A stretch of DNA of 64,000 nucleotides, from contig DASPHG010000023.1 of the NCBI GenBank assembly GCA_035629775.1, positions 1-64,000 on the forward strand, given 5' to 3'. The position numbers were made by a program, and so were the translations under genes. Source of the DNA: DASPHG01 sp035629775 (GTDB lineage: Bacteria; Actinomycetota; Thermoleophilia; Solirubrobacterales; Thermoleophilaceae). The notes beneath the pieces were generated by a model, which did not search any database, had not been told where the DNA came from, and worked only from the letters and a program-made list of their open reading frames with translations. Positions 48,521-55,305 of this stretch are shown one piece after another (the stretch's first letter is position 1; each line of letters begins with the position of its first letter).

Positions 48521-49174
48521 TCACTCAGTCGGCTCCTCGAAGGTCCAGGGCTGCGAGGAGACCGCCCGGCAGTACGTGATGACGCCACCCGCGACGTTGA
48601 ACCGGGGCACAGCCTGCGCCTGCCACGTCCCACCCGCCTGCGAGATCACCCAGGCGCCCGACGAATCGGTGAGGTCCGAGCCGTTGAACACCGGCTCTCC
48701 CGAGCTGATCTCGTACAGCTCGATCAAGCGGCCCGGCTCGCACGCCTCCACGTCCGAGAACAGGACCCCGCTGAACACCCCGTCGTGCGACCCGCCCGAG
48801 AGCGTCACGAAATCGGCCGGGACGGGCACCGTTGCCTTCTGGCACACCCAGTTGCCGATCCGCGTCTGCGGCGCCGTGACCTTGAAGCCGGTGGTCAAGG
48901 CCGGGATGTCGGCCAGAGCGATCGTGAACGTTCCGGAGCGGGAGGCTACGATGGTGTGGAACGGGGCGGAGCTGCCCGGCGCATACAGCCCGACGGTTCG
49001 AGCGCGCTGGCACTGCGGGTAGCGGCTGCTCGTCAGGTGGCCCCTGATCGTCTGCGCGTCGCCCCCGTCGAGCGCGATCTGCATGGGGGATTGCTGGACC
49101 TTCGCGTCCGCGGCGGCGGGGATCGAGAAGACGCAACACAGCGCGACGAGGGAGATACGACGGAGGGCAGTCAT
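48521..49174 (-). CDS. Small secreted protein of unknown function
   Basis: The 217-residue product starts at ATG 49174 with a signal peptide (ISLVALCCVFSIPAAADA). The mature part is beta-rich with Cys at about residues 59, 113, 146 and 205, and reads like one Ig-like or Cys-stabilised domain (GTFTIALADIPALTTGFKV; SGVLFSDVEACEPG). No functional motif is recognised. It is the last in a run of minus-strand secreted-protein genes spaced 70-80 bases apart. Confidence 0.65.
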   Translation of the reverse strand: MTALRRISLVALCCVFSIPAAADAKVQQSPMQIALDGGDAQTIRGHLTSSRYPQCQRARTVGLYAPGSSAPFHTIVASRSGTFTIALADIPALTTGFKVTAPQTRIGNWVCQKATVPVPADFVTLSGGSHDGVFSGVLFSDVEACEPGRLIELYEISSGEPVFNGSDLTDSSGAWVISQAGGTWQAQAVPRFNVAGGVITYCRAVSSQPWTFEEPTE

Positions 49175-49259
49175 GGGCCCAGTGTCCGTGCGAATGAGGC
49201 CCACGTCAAACAATCGTCGAGGCCGGGCCGCTGACCGCCCGAGTTCCGAGGCGGCGGCG

Positions 49260-49712
49260 CTACCAGGTGCCGTCGTCGGGACAACCGCCCTCGCTGGCGG
49301 TCGTGCATGCCCGAGTGGTGCTGCTGTCCGAAGCCTTGGCGATCGCGAATGTGTTTCCGGTCCGCGAATAGCCCACGATCGTGTAAGCGTCGTCGGTGCC
49401 CGTGATCGACACGGCGCCCTGCTTCTTCGCAATGGCGTCGGTCAGTTCCACGCCGGGCTTCGCGTCAACGTCTGCGAGCTCGGCCTGCGTGTCGCACTGG
49501 GCGTAGTCGTTGTTCTCCGTGTAGCACGACTCGACGGCGGAGACCACGTTCCGCGCGGCGGACTTCGCCTCCGCGTCCTGGCTCTTCTTCTGCTCCCCGA
49601 GGAACGTGGGCAGGGCAATGGCGGCGAGAACGCCGATTACCTGGACCACGACGAGCAGCTCCACCAGGGAGAAGCCGTCTTCCTTCCGAAAGCGCGCGCA
49701 CGTAAGCCGCAT
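49260..49712 (-). CDS. Type IV pilin-like protein
   Basis: The 150-residue protein has a class III prepilin signal: a short basic leader (MRLTCARFRKEDG), the cleavage motif G-FSLVELLVVV with Glu at +5, and the hydrophobic helix through ALPTFLG. The mature head has four Cys (SCYTE, QCDTQ, ACTTA, GCPDD) and acidic segments, as in major pilins or pseudopilins such as PilA and PulG. No peptidase or ATPase gene of a type IV system is adjacent, and the tadABC system 33 kb away uses a different pilin class. A CCCCAT-A-ATGGGG palindrome lies upstream at 49798-49810. Confidence 0.85.
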   Translation of the reverse strand: MRLTCARFRKEDGFSLVELLVVVQVIGVLAAIALPTFLGEQKKSQDAEAKSAARNVVSAVESCYTENNDYAQCDTQAELADVDAKPGVELTDAIAKKQGAVSITGTDDAYTIVGYSRTGNTFAIAKASDSSTTRACTTASEGGCPDDGTW

Positions 49713-49797
49713 AGGCCGCTGTATCGGGTTTGGCGGGTTGCCACTTGAATAACGACGCCAAAGTGTTCAACGCACGGCCAAAAACCTGCATGATCGC

Positions 49798-49810
49798 CCC
49801 CATAATGGGG
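49798..49810. promoter_or_regulatory. 13-base palindrome upstream of the pilin gene
   Basis: CCCCAT (49798-49803), a central A, and ATGGGG (49805-49810) form a perfect dyad about 85 bases upstream of the pilin ATG, between it and the next minus-strand gene. It may be an operator; nothing identifies the regulator. Confidence 0.25.
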
Positions 49811-49833
49811 ACATCGCGCGCGCCGATTCGCGC

Positions 49834-50073
49834 TTAGCGCGTTGGCGCGTCTGTGTGCTCTACGTCAGGGTCGACTTCGCTGGCGCGGTGCTCGTGCTCG
49901 ACCGCCTTGGCGAACTCGCGCTCGGCCTGCGCACGATGCTGCTCCGCGCTCTGCCGGAGCTCGCCGGCCTCCTCGCGGCGGCCCTCGAGGCGACGCTCGC
50001 GCTGCTTGCGCACGAGAGCGAGCACGATCAGGGCGAGTAGCACGACGCCCACGACTATGAGTACGACCTCCAT
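49834..50073 (-). CDS. Small bitopic membrane protein
   Basis: The 79-residue protein is one N-terminal membrane helix (VVLIVVGVVLLALIVLALV) followed by a long charged helix (RKQRERRLEGRREEAGELRQ onward), predicted coiled coil. The ATG at 50073 has a good site, GGGAGAGG. The function is unknown; such proteins often partner other membrane proteins. It is separated from the cyclase gene upstream by 52 bases. Confidence 0.65.
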   Translation of the reverse strand: MEVVLIVVGVVLLALIVLALVRKQRERRLEGRREEAGELRQSAEQHRAQAEREFAKAVEHEHRASEVDPDVEHTDAPTR

Positions 50074-50125
50074 GCCTCTCCCTCCGGTGTCGGGGTGAGG
50101 AGAGGGTTCCCCGAGTGGCGCGCTT

Positions 50126-50956
50126 CTATGCGGAGCTGCGCTCCACCTCGGACACCCGGAATTCCTTCGGGGCGCCCTGCGCCCTCAGCCGCTTGGCCTT
50201 CCCGACGCCGAACGCCTGGGGGTCGAGGCTCTCGCAGCTCGCCTGCGAGACCAGCACCTGCTGCGGCTTGGCCGCCTCGACGACCCGGGCCGCGATGTTC
50301 ACGTCCACGCCCAGGTAGTCGCCCCCGATCTTGCGCGGCTTGCCGGCGTGGACGCCCGAGCGCAGCCGCGGCCGGTGCCCCTCGACGTCGATCGCCTCCA
50401 TCGCGTCGCGTGCGTCGAGCGCGGCGTTGACCGCATCGCTCGACCGCTCGAACACCGCCATCGCGCCGTCGCCCAGGTGCTTCACGACGGCGCCGTCGTG
50501 CGCGGCGATCGCCTCGTCGAGCGCGTAGCCGACCTCGCGCAGCAGCCGGATCGCAGCCTCGTCGCCCACCTCGAGCGCCCATGACGAGAACCCCACGAGG
50601 TCCGTGAACAGCAGTGCGACCTCGTCGGTCCCGCGGCCGCGGCCCGCCTTCTCGGAGAGGCTCTGCCACACCTGGAGCGTGCCGAGGCCGAGTTCGTGCG
50701 CCACGCTCGGACGGTCGGCACGCCCGAGCGCCGCCACCTGGCGGGCGATCACCTCCGGGGGCGCGTCGCCGCCGGTGGAGAGCGGATCGCCGAAACGCTC
50801 GTCGCCGGGGAGCCGCTTCCGCAGCCAGCGCGCGACCGCGAGAAGCGACGGCGCGCTGTCCGCCTGGACCGCCGCGGCGCGTAGGCGGGCGAGCCGCTTG
50901 TCGTCGGCCTCGCGTCGGCTTTCGAGCTGCTCGCTCATGCGCGAGAAGGCTGTCAT
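50126..50956 (-). CDS. Class III adenylate/guanylate cyclase
   Basis: The C-terminal half is a class III nucleotide cyclase catalytic domain: LLFTDLVGFSSWA holds the first metal-binding Asp, GDGAMAVFE the second, LRSGVHAGKPRKIGGDYLG the beta-strand with the substrate-binding segment, and DVNIAARVVEAA the transition-state Asn/Arg. The N-terminal half (about 100 residues) is soluble and unrecognised. The product is probably cAMP or cGMP. Start is ATG 50956 (MTAFSRMSEQL) or 50938. It is divergent from the Pro-Glu repeat membrane protein. Confidence 0.87.
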   Translation of the reverse strand: MTAFSRMSEQLESRREADDKRLARLRAAAVQADSAPSLLAVARWLRKRLPGDERFGDPLSTGGDAPPEVIARQVAALGRADRPSVAHELGLGTLQVWQSLSEKAGRGRGTDEVALLFTDLVGFSSWALEVGDEAAIRLLREVGYALDEAIAAHDGAVVKHLGDGAMAVFERSSDAVNAALDARDAMEAIDVEGHRPRLRSGVHAGKPRKIGGDYLGVDVNIAARVVEAAKPQQVLVSQASCESLDPQAFGVGKAKRLRAQGAPKEFRVSEVERSSA

Positions 50957-51054
50957 ACGCCTCACGCGGGCGCGCGCTCGCGCGTGGTGGCCCATTCGGC
51001 CAGGCATTTCAGCGCGATTTCAAGCGTGGGCGGCGCGGGCCCGATGCGTTTCCC

Positions 51055-52431
51055 ATGCATCTGCTGCTCGTGCTCGTCCCTGTCATCGCGTCCACCGCGT
51101 GGCTCGCCATGGACGCTTCCAAGCGCGACTGGACCGGGAACTCGTTCGCGCGCAACGTGCCGAGCTGGGTCGCGGGTTCGCTACTGCTGTGGCCGCTCGT
51201 CTTCCCGATGTACGTCTTCGTGCAGCGCAAGAAGGCGCCGCTGCTCGAGTCCGCGAAGCCCGCGCCCGCCGCCGCGGTGGCCGTCCCGGTCGCCGAGCAG
51301 CGCGGCCCGGCCGTCGAGCACTTCGAGTTCGGCGAGCCGAACCCCGACCCCGTGGTCGAGTTCGAGCCCGAGCCCGAGTCGGTCGTCGAGGCGCCGCCCG
51401 AGCCGGACGTCGAGCCGGTCGTCGAGGTCATCTCGGATCCCGAGCCGGAGCCGGAGCCGATCGTCGAGTTCGCCCCGGAGCCGCAGCCCGACCCGGTCGA
51501 GCTGACGCCAGAACCTGACCCCGTTGCCGAGCTCGAGGTCGAGCCGGAGCCGCAGCCCGACCCCGTCGTCGAGTTCGCTCCCGAGCCCGACCCGGTCGTG
51601 GAGTTCGCTCCCGAGCCGGACCCCGTCGTCGAGCTGACGCCAGAACCTGACCCCGTTGCCGAGTTCGAGGTCGAGCCCGAGCCGGAGCCGGAGGCCGCGG
51701 AGGCGGTCGCCGAGGCCACGCCCGAGACCGACCCGACTCCGGTTCTCGACATCTCCTACCCGGAGATCCCCGCCGAGCAGGCGCCCCCCGGCCTCTCCGT
51801 GGACGCCTTCAAGGACATCAAGCCCTTCACCTTCGGAGGGATCTCGGTCGAGGTCGACCAGCCGGAGCCGCCCGCGGAGGCAGTCGACTCGCCGGAGGAC
51901 GAGCCCGTCGCCGTGGCCGTCGAGCCCGAGCCCGAGCCCGCGGCCGTCGCGGTCGAGCCCGAGCCCGCGGTCGAGCCCGAGCCGGTGGTCGAGCAGGCCG
52001 TCCCCGTCATGGAGCAGGCCCTGCCCGTCGTGGAGCAGGTCGAGCCGGAGCCCGCGCCGGCGATCGAGCTGGAGCCGATCACCTACCCGGGTCTCGAAGA
52101 GCCGGTCCCGTTCCCCGAGCCCGAGCCTTTCCCCGAGCCCGAGCCTTTCGCCGACTTCGAGCCCGAGCCCGACGTGGAGCCGCTGGTGGCGAGCACCGCC
52201 GACGAGACCCCGAAGAAGAAGCGCGGACTTCGTCTACCGAGCGTGGGCCTCAAGGGTCCGAAGCTCTCTCTTCCGCCGCGTCTCCAGGGCCCGCTGACCG
52301 AAGTCGAGCGCAAGATCGCCCTCGGGTCGGTCCTGGCGATCGTCGTGGCCGGCGCACTCGGGTTCATGAGCGCCCCGTCGGAGGTCGAGCAGGCACCGCC
52401 GCCGCCCCCGCCGCCGGCCGTCGCGCCCTGA
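51055..52431 (+). CDS. Membrane protein with a long Pro-Glu-Asp-Val repeat region
   Basis: The 458-residue protein has two N-terminal membrane helices (LLLVLVPVIASTAWLAM and SWVAGSLLLWPLVFPMYVFV), then about 280 residues of imperfect repeats of the EPEPDPVVEFAPEPDP type, extremely acidic and extended, then a basic stretch (KKKRGLRLPSVGLKGPKL) and a C-terminal membrane helix (LGSVLAIVVAGALGFMSA). The repeat would be an extended rod between membrane anchors. The function is unknown. A repeated unit PEPDPVAEL/EF occurs with nearly identical DNA, so the region is prone to expansion. Confidence 0.75.
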   Translation: MHLLLVLVPVIASTAWLAMDASKRDWTGNSFARNVPSWVAGSLLLWPLVFPMYVFVQRKKAPLLESAKPAPAAAVAVPVAEQRGPAVEHFEFGEPNPDPVVEFEPEPESVVEAPPEPDVEPVVEVISDPEPEPEPIVEFAPEPQPDPVELTPEPDPVAELEVEPEPQPDPVVEFAPEPDPVVEFAPEPDPVVELTPEPDPVAEFEVEPEPEPEAAEAVAEATPETDPTPVLDISYPEIPAEQAPPGLSVDAFKDIKPFTFGGISVEVDQPEPPAEAVDSPEDEPVAVAVEPEPEPAAVAVEPEPAVEPEPVVEQAVPVMEQALPVVEQVEPEPAPAIELEPITYPGLEEPVPFPEPEPFPEPEPFADFEPEPDVEPLVASTADETPKKKRGLRLPSVGLKGPKLSLPPRLQGPLTEVERKIALGSVLAIVVAGALGFMSAPSEVEQAPPPPPPPAVAP

Positions 52432-52500
52432 CGCCCCGGTCCCGGTAAGCGCGGCGACGCCGAGCTTTTCGCTCGCCCAATCCTGCGCTAGATTCGGCGC

Positions 52501-53124
52501 ATGGACGCGCCCCGCTCGGAGACCCTGAAGGCCTCGCCACGGATGTTCGAGTCGGACCTGCTCGACCGGCTCTCACGCGTGCATCCGGTCGTGCCGGTCG
52601 TGATCTTCCTACCCGCCATCACCTTCCTCGCCTTCAGCGCCGCGGAACGGCTGGGCGTGTGGGAGACGTTCGCCTGGATCGGTGGCGGCTACCTCTTCTG
52701 GACCCTCTTCGAGTACTGGCTCCACCGGATCGTCTTCCACTTCGAGCCCGAGCGGGGCGTCGGGGCGCGGCTCCACTGGATCATGCACGGGGTCCACCAC
52801 GACCATCCGAACGACCCCATGCGGCTGGTCATGCCGCCGTCGGTGAGCATCCCGCTCGCCGCGATCCTCTATCTCGCCTTCTACCTCGTGCTCGGCAGCA
52901 CATACGCGCTCGGCTTCGGCGCCGGCTTCCTGGGCGGATACCTGCTCTACGACATGACGCACTACCACGTCCACCACCACAAGCCGAAGACGCGGCTCGG
53001 TAGGCGCCTGCGCGCGCTGCACATGCGCCACCACTTCCAGGACGACACCCGTGGGTTCGGCGTCAGCGCGCCGTGGTGGGACTACGCCTTCGGCACCGCT
53101 CCGCGCGGCCGGCGCGCCCGCTGA
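52501..53124 (+). CDS. Fatty acid 2-hydroxylase / sterol desaturase family protein
   Basis: The 207-residue integral membrane protein has the histidine motifs of the diiron fatty-acid hydroxylase superfamily: HRIVFH near residue 75, HGVHHDH near 97, HYHVHHHKPKT near 155 and HMRHHFQD near 175. It resembles FA2H/Scs7-type fatty acid 2-hydroxylases rather than plant desaturases. It would hydroxylate an acyl chain in the membrane; the exact substrate is unknown. The acyltransferase gene that follows overlaps it, linking it to lipid storage or wax ester metabolism. Confidence 0.85.
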   Translation: MDAPRSETLKASPRMFESDLLDRLSRVHPVVPVVIFLPAITFLAFSAAERLGVWETFAWIGGGYLFWTLFEYWLHRIVFHFEPERGVGARLHWIMHGVHHDHPNDPMRLVMPPSVSIPLAAILYLAFYLVLGSTYALGFGAGFLGGYLLYDMTHYHVHHHKPKTRLGRRLRALHMRHHFQDDTRGFGVSAPWWDYAFGTAPRGRRAR

Positions 53125-54605
53125 GCCGCCCGGTCTCGCTCTCGCCCGCCGACCTCTCGGCCGTCCAGGCCGAGCAGGGCCCCGTGCACATGCATGTCGG
53201 CGGCGTGCTCGTGCTGGGCGGTCGCGTCTCGGAGGCCACCGTCGTCCGCCGCATCGCCGAGCGCATCCACCTGATCCCGCACTACCGCATGCGGCTGGTC
53301 CCGAGCGCGCCCGGCGGCCTCCTCAATCCCGTCTGGGAGGACGATCCGGCGTTCGACCCGGCCCGGCACGTGCGCACCGTCCCGTGGCCCGACCCGGGCG
53401 GCGATGCCGAGTTGGGCCGGGTGATGGGCGCCGAGATGTCGGAGCGCCTCGACCGCTCGCGCCCGCTGTGGGAGATCGTCGTGGTGGACGACGCGTCGCG
53501 CGGCCGCACCGCACTCATCGTGAAGATGCACCACGCGCTCGTGGACGGGATCGCCGCGATCGGCGTCGGCACGATCATCTTCGACCCCACTCCGGAGCCC
53601 CTCGACCTGCCCCCGCCGAGCGGGCCGCCCGAACAGCAGCAGCGGGTCTGGCTCGAGGAGCTGACGCGGCTGATGCCGCAGCTCCCGGCCGCACGCCGGC
53701 TCGAGATGGTCGAGCCGCTCATGCGGCGCGTGCCGCCCGAGCTCGTGCCCGACCGCCGTGCGCTCCAGCGGATGGCGGCGGCGCAGTTCGACGTCCCGCG
53801 GCGACTCGCGCGGAGCGCGGTCGAGCGCGCCCGCCGGCTCGACCCGCGCCAGGCGCACCGGCGGGTGGCCGAGGGAGTCGAGCTCGTCCGCGACCTCGCG
53901 CGCGTCCGGCCGGCGGCCCCGGCCACGCGGCTGAACGCCGAGATCGGCCCCGACCGCCTGTTCGCGCTCGGCCGCGCCCGGCTCGACGACGTGAAGCGCG
54001 TGCGCGCGGCGACCGGCGCCACCGTGAACGACATCCTTCTGACCGCCGTGGCGCTGACGCTCGGCGAATACCTGGGCGAGGATGCGCCGGAGACCGTGGT
54101 CGCGCTCGTGCCGGTGTCGGTGCGAAGCGACGCCCACCAGGGCGAGCTCGGCAACCGGATTTCGACCGTCTTCGTGGACCTGCCGCTCAGCGGTCCGCCA
54201 CTCGGGCGGCTCGCCGCCATCTCGCACGCGATGCGCGACGTGAAGTCGTCGGCGCAGGTCCGCGCCGGGGCGCTGATCGTGGGCGCCGCCGGGCTGGCGC
54301 CACCCCTCGTGTCAGGACTCGCCGCACGCGCGATGGGCGCGCCGCGGATCTTCAACCTCGTCGTCTCGAACGTGCCGGGCCCGCAGCAGACCTTCTACCT
54401 CGACGGCGTGCCGTTGCTGGAGGTCTATCCGGCCGTGCCGCTCAACCCGCGCAACCAGGCGCTCGCGGTGGGGATCCTGAGCTACGACGGCGGCGTGTAC
54501 TTCGGGCTGCTCGCCGACCGCGCCGCACTGCCCGACGTGGCTGACGCGGCCTACGGCCTGGAGGGGGCGGTCGCCCGGCTGGCCGGCTCGGTCGCCTCTT
54601 CCTGA
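53073..54605 (+). CDS. Wax ester synthase / diacylglycerol acyltransferase (WS/DGAT)
   Basis: The protein has the WS/DGAT acyltransferase active-site motif HHALVDG (His153-His154, Asp158 from the GTG at 53073) and the second conserved PHYRMRLV and PLWEIVVVDD segments. The C-terminal domain contains TVNDILLTAVALTL and NLVVSNVPGPQQTFYLDG. Such enzymes make wax esters or triacylglycerol as storage lipids in actinobacteria. The start is uncertain: the nearest GTG codons (53073 or 53076) overlap the hydroxylase by about 50 bases, and the first residues look noncanonical (family homology begins at SLSPADLSAVQ). It overlaps the convergent gene at its 3' end. Confidence 0.88.
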   Translation: MVGLRLRHRSARPARPLSRPVSLSPADLSAVQAEQGPVHMHVGGVLVLGGRVSEATVVRRIAERIHLIPHYRMRLVPSAPGGLLNPVWEDDPAFDPARHVRTVPWPDPGGDAELGRVMGAEMSERLDRSRPLWEIVVVDDASRGRTALIVKMHHALVDGIAAIGVGTIIFDPTPEPLDLPPPSGPPEQQQRVWLEELTRLMPQLPAARRLEMVEPLMRRVPPELVPDRRALQRMAAAQFDVPRRLARSAVERARRLDPRQAHRRVAEGVELVRDLARVRPAAPATRLNAEIGPDRLFALGRARLDDVKRVRAATGATVNDILLTAVALTLGEYLGEDAPETVVALVPVSVRSDAHQGELGNRISTVFVDLPLSGPPLGRLAAISHAMRDVKSSAQVRAGALIVGAAGLAPPLVSGLAARAMGAPRIFNLVVSNVPGPQQTFYLDGVPLLEVYPAVPLNPRNQALAVGILSYDGGVYFGLLADRAALPDVADAAYGLEGAVARLAGSVASS

Positions 54606-55111
54606 GCGCGGCGGCCACGCAGGGGCGCCGCCAGGCACAGAACGAAACCGAGCACCGTCGCGATCCACGCGCCATCGCGGATTTGGGTGGCGATCGAGTC
54701 GGCCTGGTCCATCGCCGCGTAGCCGTCCGGCCCGAGGATGTACGCCCAGTCGTGACGGCCGCCGATCAGGTCGAGCTGCTGCACGGGGGCGTCCGCCACG
54801 TAGATCGCGACCTCGATCGCCGACGTGGCGGCCCACACGAGGCACACGCCCGCAGCCACCCAGTCGTCGCGACGAAAGAAGAAGTAGGCGGCGACGAGGA
54901 TCGGCACCGCCACCTGGAGCACGGATCCGGCCAGCATCGTGTTCAGCTCGGACCACGAGTAGGTGAGCATGTGGCCCAGCTCGTGAACCCCGAGGTTCAC
55001 GTAGGTGAGAAGCGGAATGCGATCGCCCTGCTCGAAGGCGACCCACCACATGGCGAGGACGAGACCAAGCCCCGCGAGCCAGCGGGCGGGCGATCCCGAG
55101 TGCGCACGCAT
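54551..55111 (-). CDS. Membrane protein with HExxH motif (putative M50-like metalloprotease)
   Basis: This 186-residue membrane protein has about five membrane segments and carries HELGHML near residue 43, the HExxH zinc-binding signature of metalloproteases such as the M50 family, at the start of a membrane segment, with AYILGPDGYAAMDQAD later. It is shorter than typical site-2 proteases and lacks an obvious PDZ domain or NPDG motif, so catalytic function is a suggestion only. ATG 55111 is preferred over GTG 55117. Its 3' end overlaps the acyltransferase gene by 55 bases. Confidence 0.65.
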   Translation of the reverse strand: MRAHSGSPARWLAGLGLVLAMWWVAFEQGDRIPLLTYVNLGVHELGHMLTYSWSELNTMLAGSVLQVAVPILVAAYFFFRRDDWVAAGVCLVWAATSAIEVAIYVADAPVQQLDLIGGRHDWAYILGPDGYAAMDQADSIATQIRDGAWIATVLGFVLCLAAPLRGRRAQEEATEPASRATAPSRP

Positions 55112-55149
55112 GTGCACAAGATCGGCTCATGAGCGTTCCGCGATGACGT

Positions 55150-55177
55150 TTGCCGCGCGCAATCTGGACGCTATGGT
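55150..55177 (+). promoter_or_regulatory. tRNA-Leu promoter
   Basis: TTGCCG (55150-55155) and TATGGT (55172-55177), with a 16-base spacer, form a sigma-70-like promoter. The -10 ends 11 bases before the tRNA-Leu 5' end, so the transcript would start about 5 bases before it. Confidence 0.6.
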
Positions 55178-55188
55178 GGATGCCGACT

Positions 55189-55272
55189 GCGGCTGTGGCG
55201 AAATTGGTATACGCGCGGCGTTCAGGTCGCCGTGGGGGCAACCCCGTGGAGGTTCGAGTCCTCTCAGCCGCA
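55189..55272 (+). tRNA. tRNA-Leu (anticodon CAG)
   Basis: The 84-base gene has the acceptor pair GCGGCTG/CAGCCGC, the type II long variable arm (GTGGGGGCAACCCCGT), anticodon loop TTCAGGT giving anticodon CAG, and a T arm with GGTTCGAGTCC. The 3' CCA is not encoded. It is followed 33 bases later by the PLC-like gene. Confidence 0.94.
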
Positions 55273-55305
55273 TTTCGACGTGCTCCCGGGAGAAGATAGG
55301 CGCGC

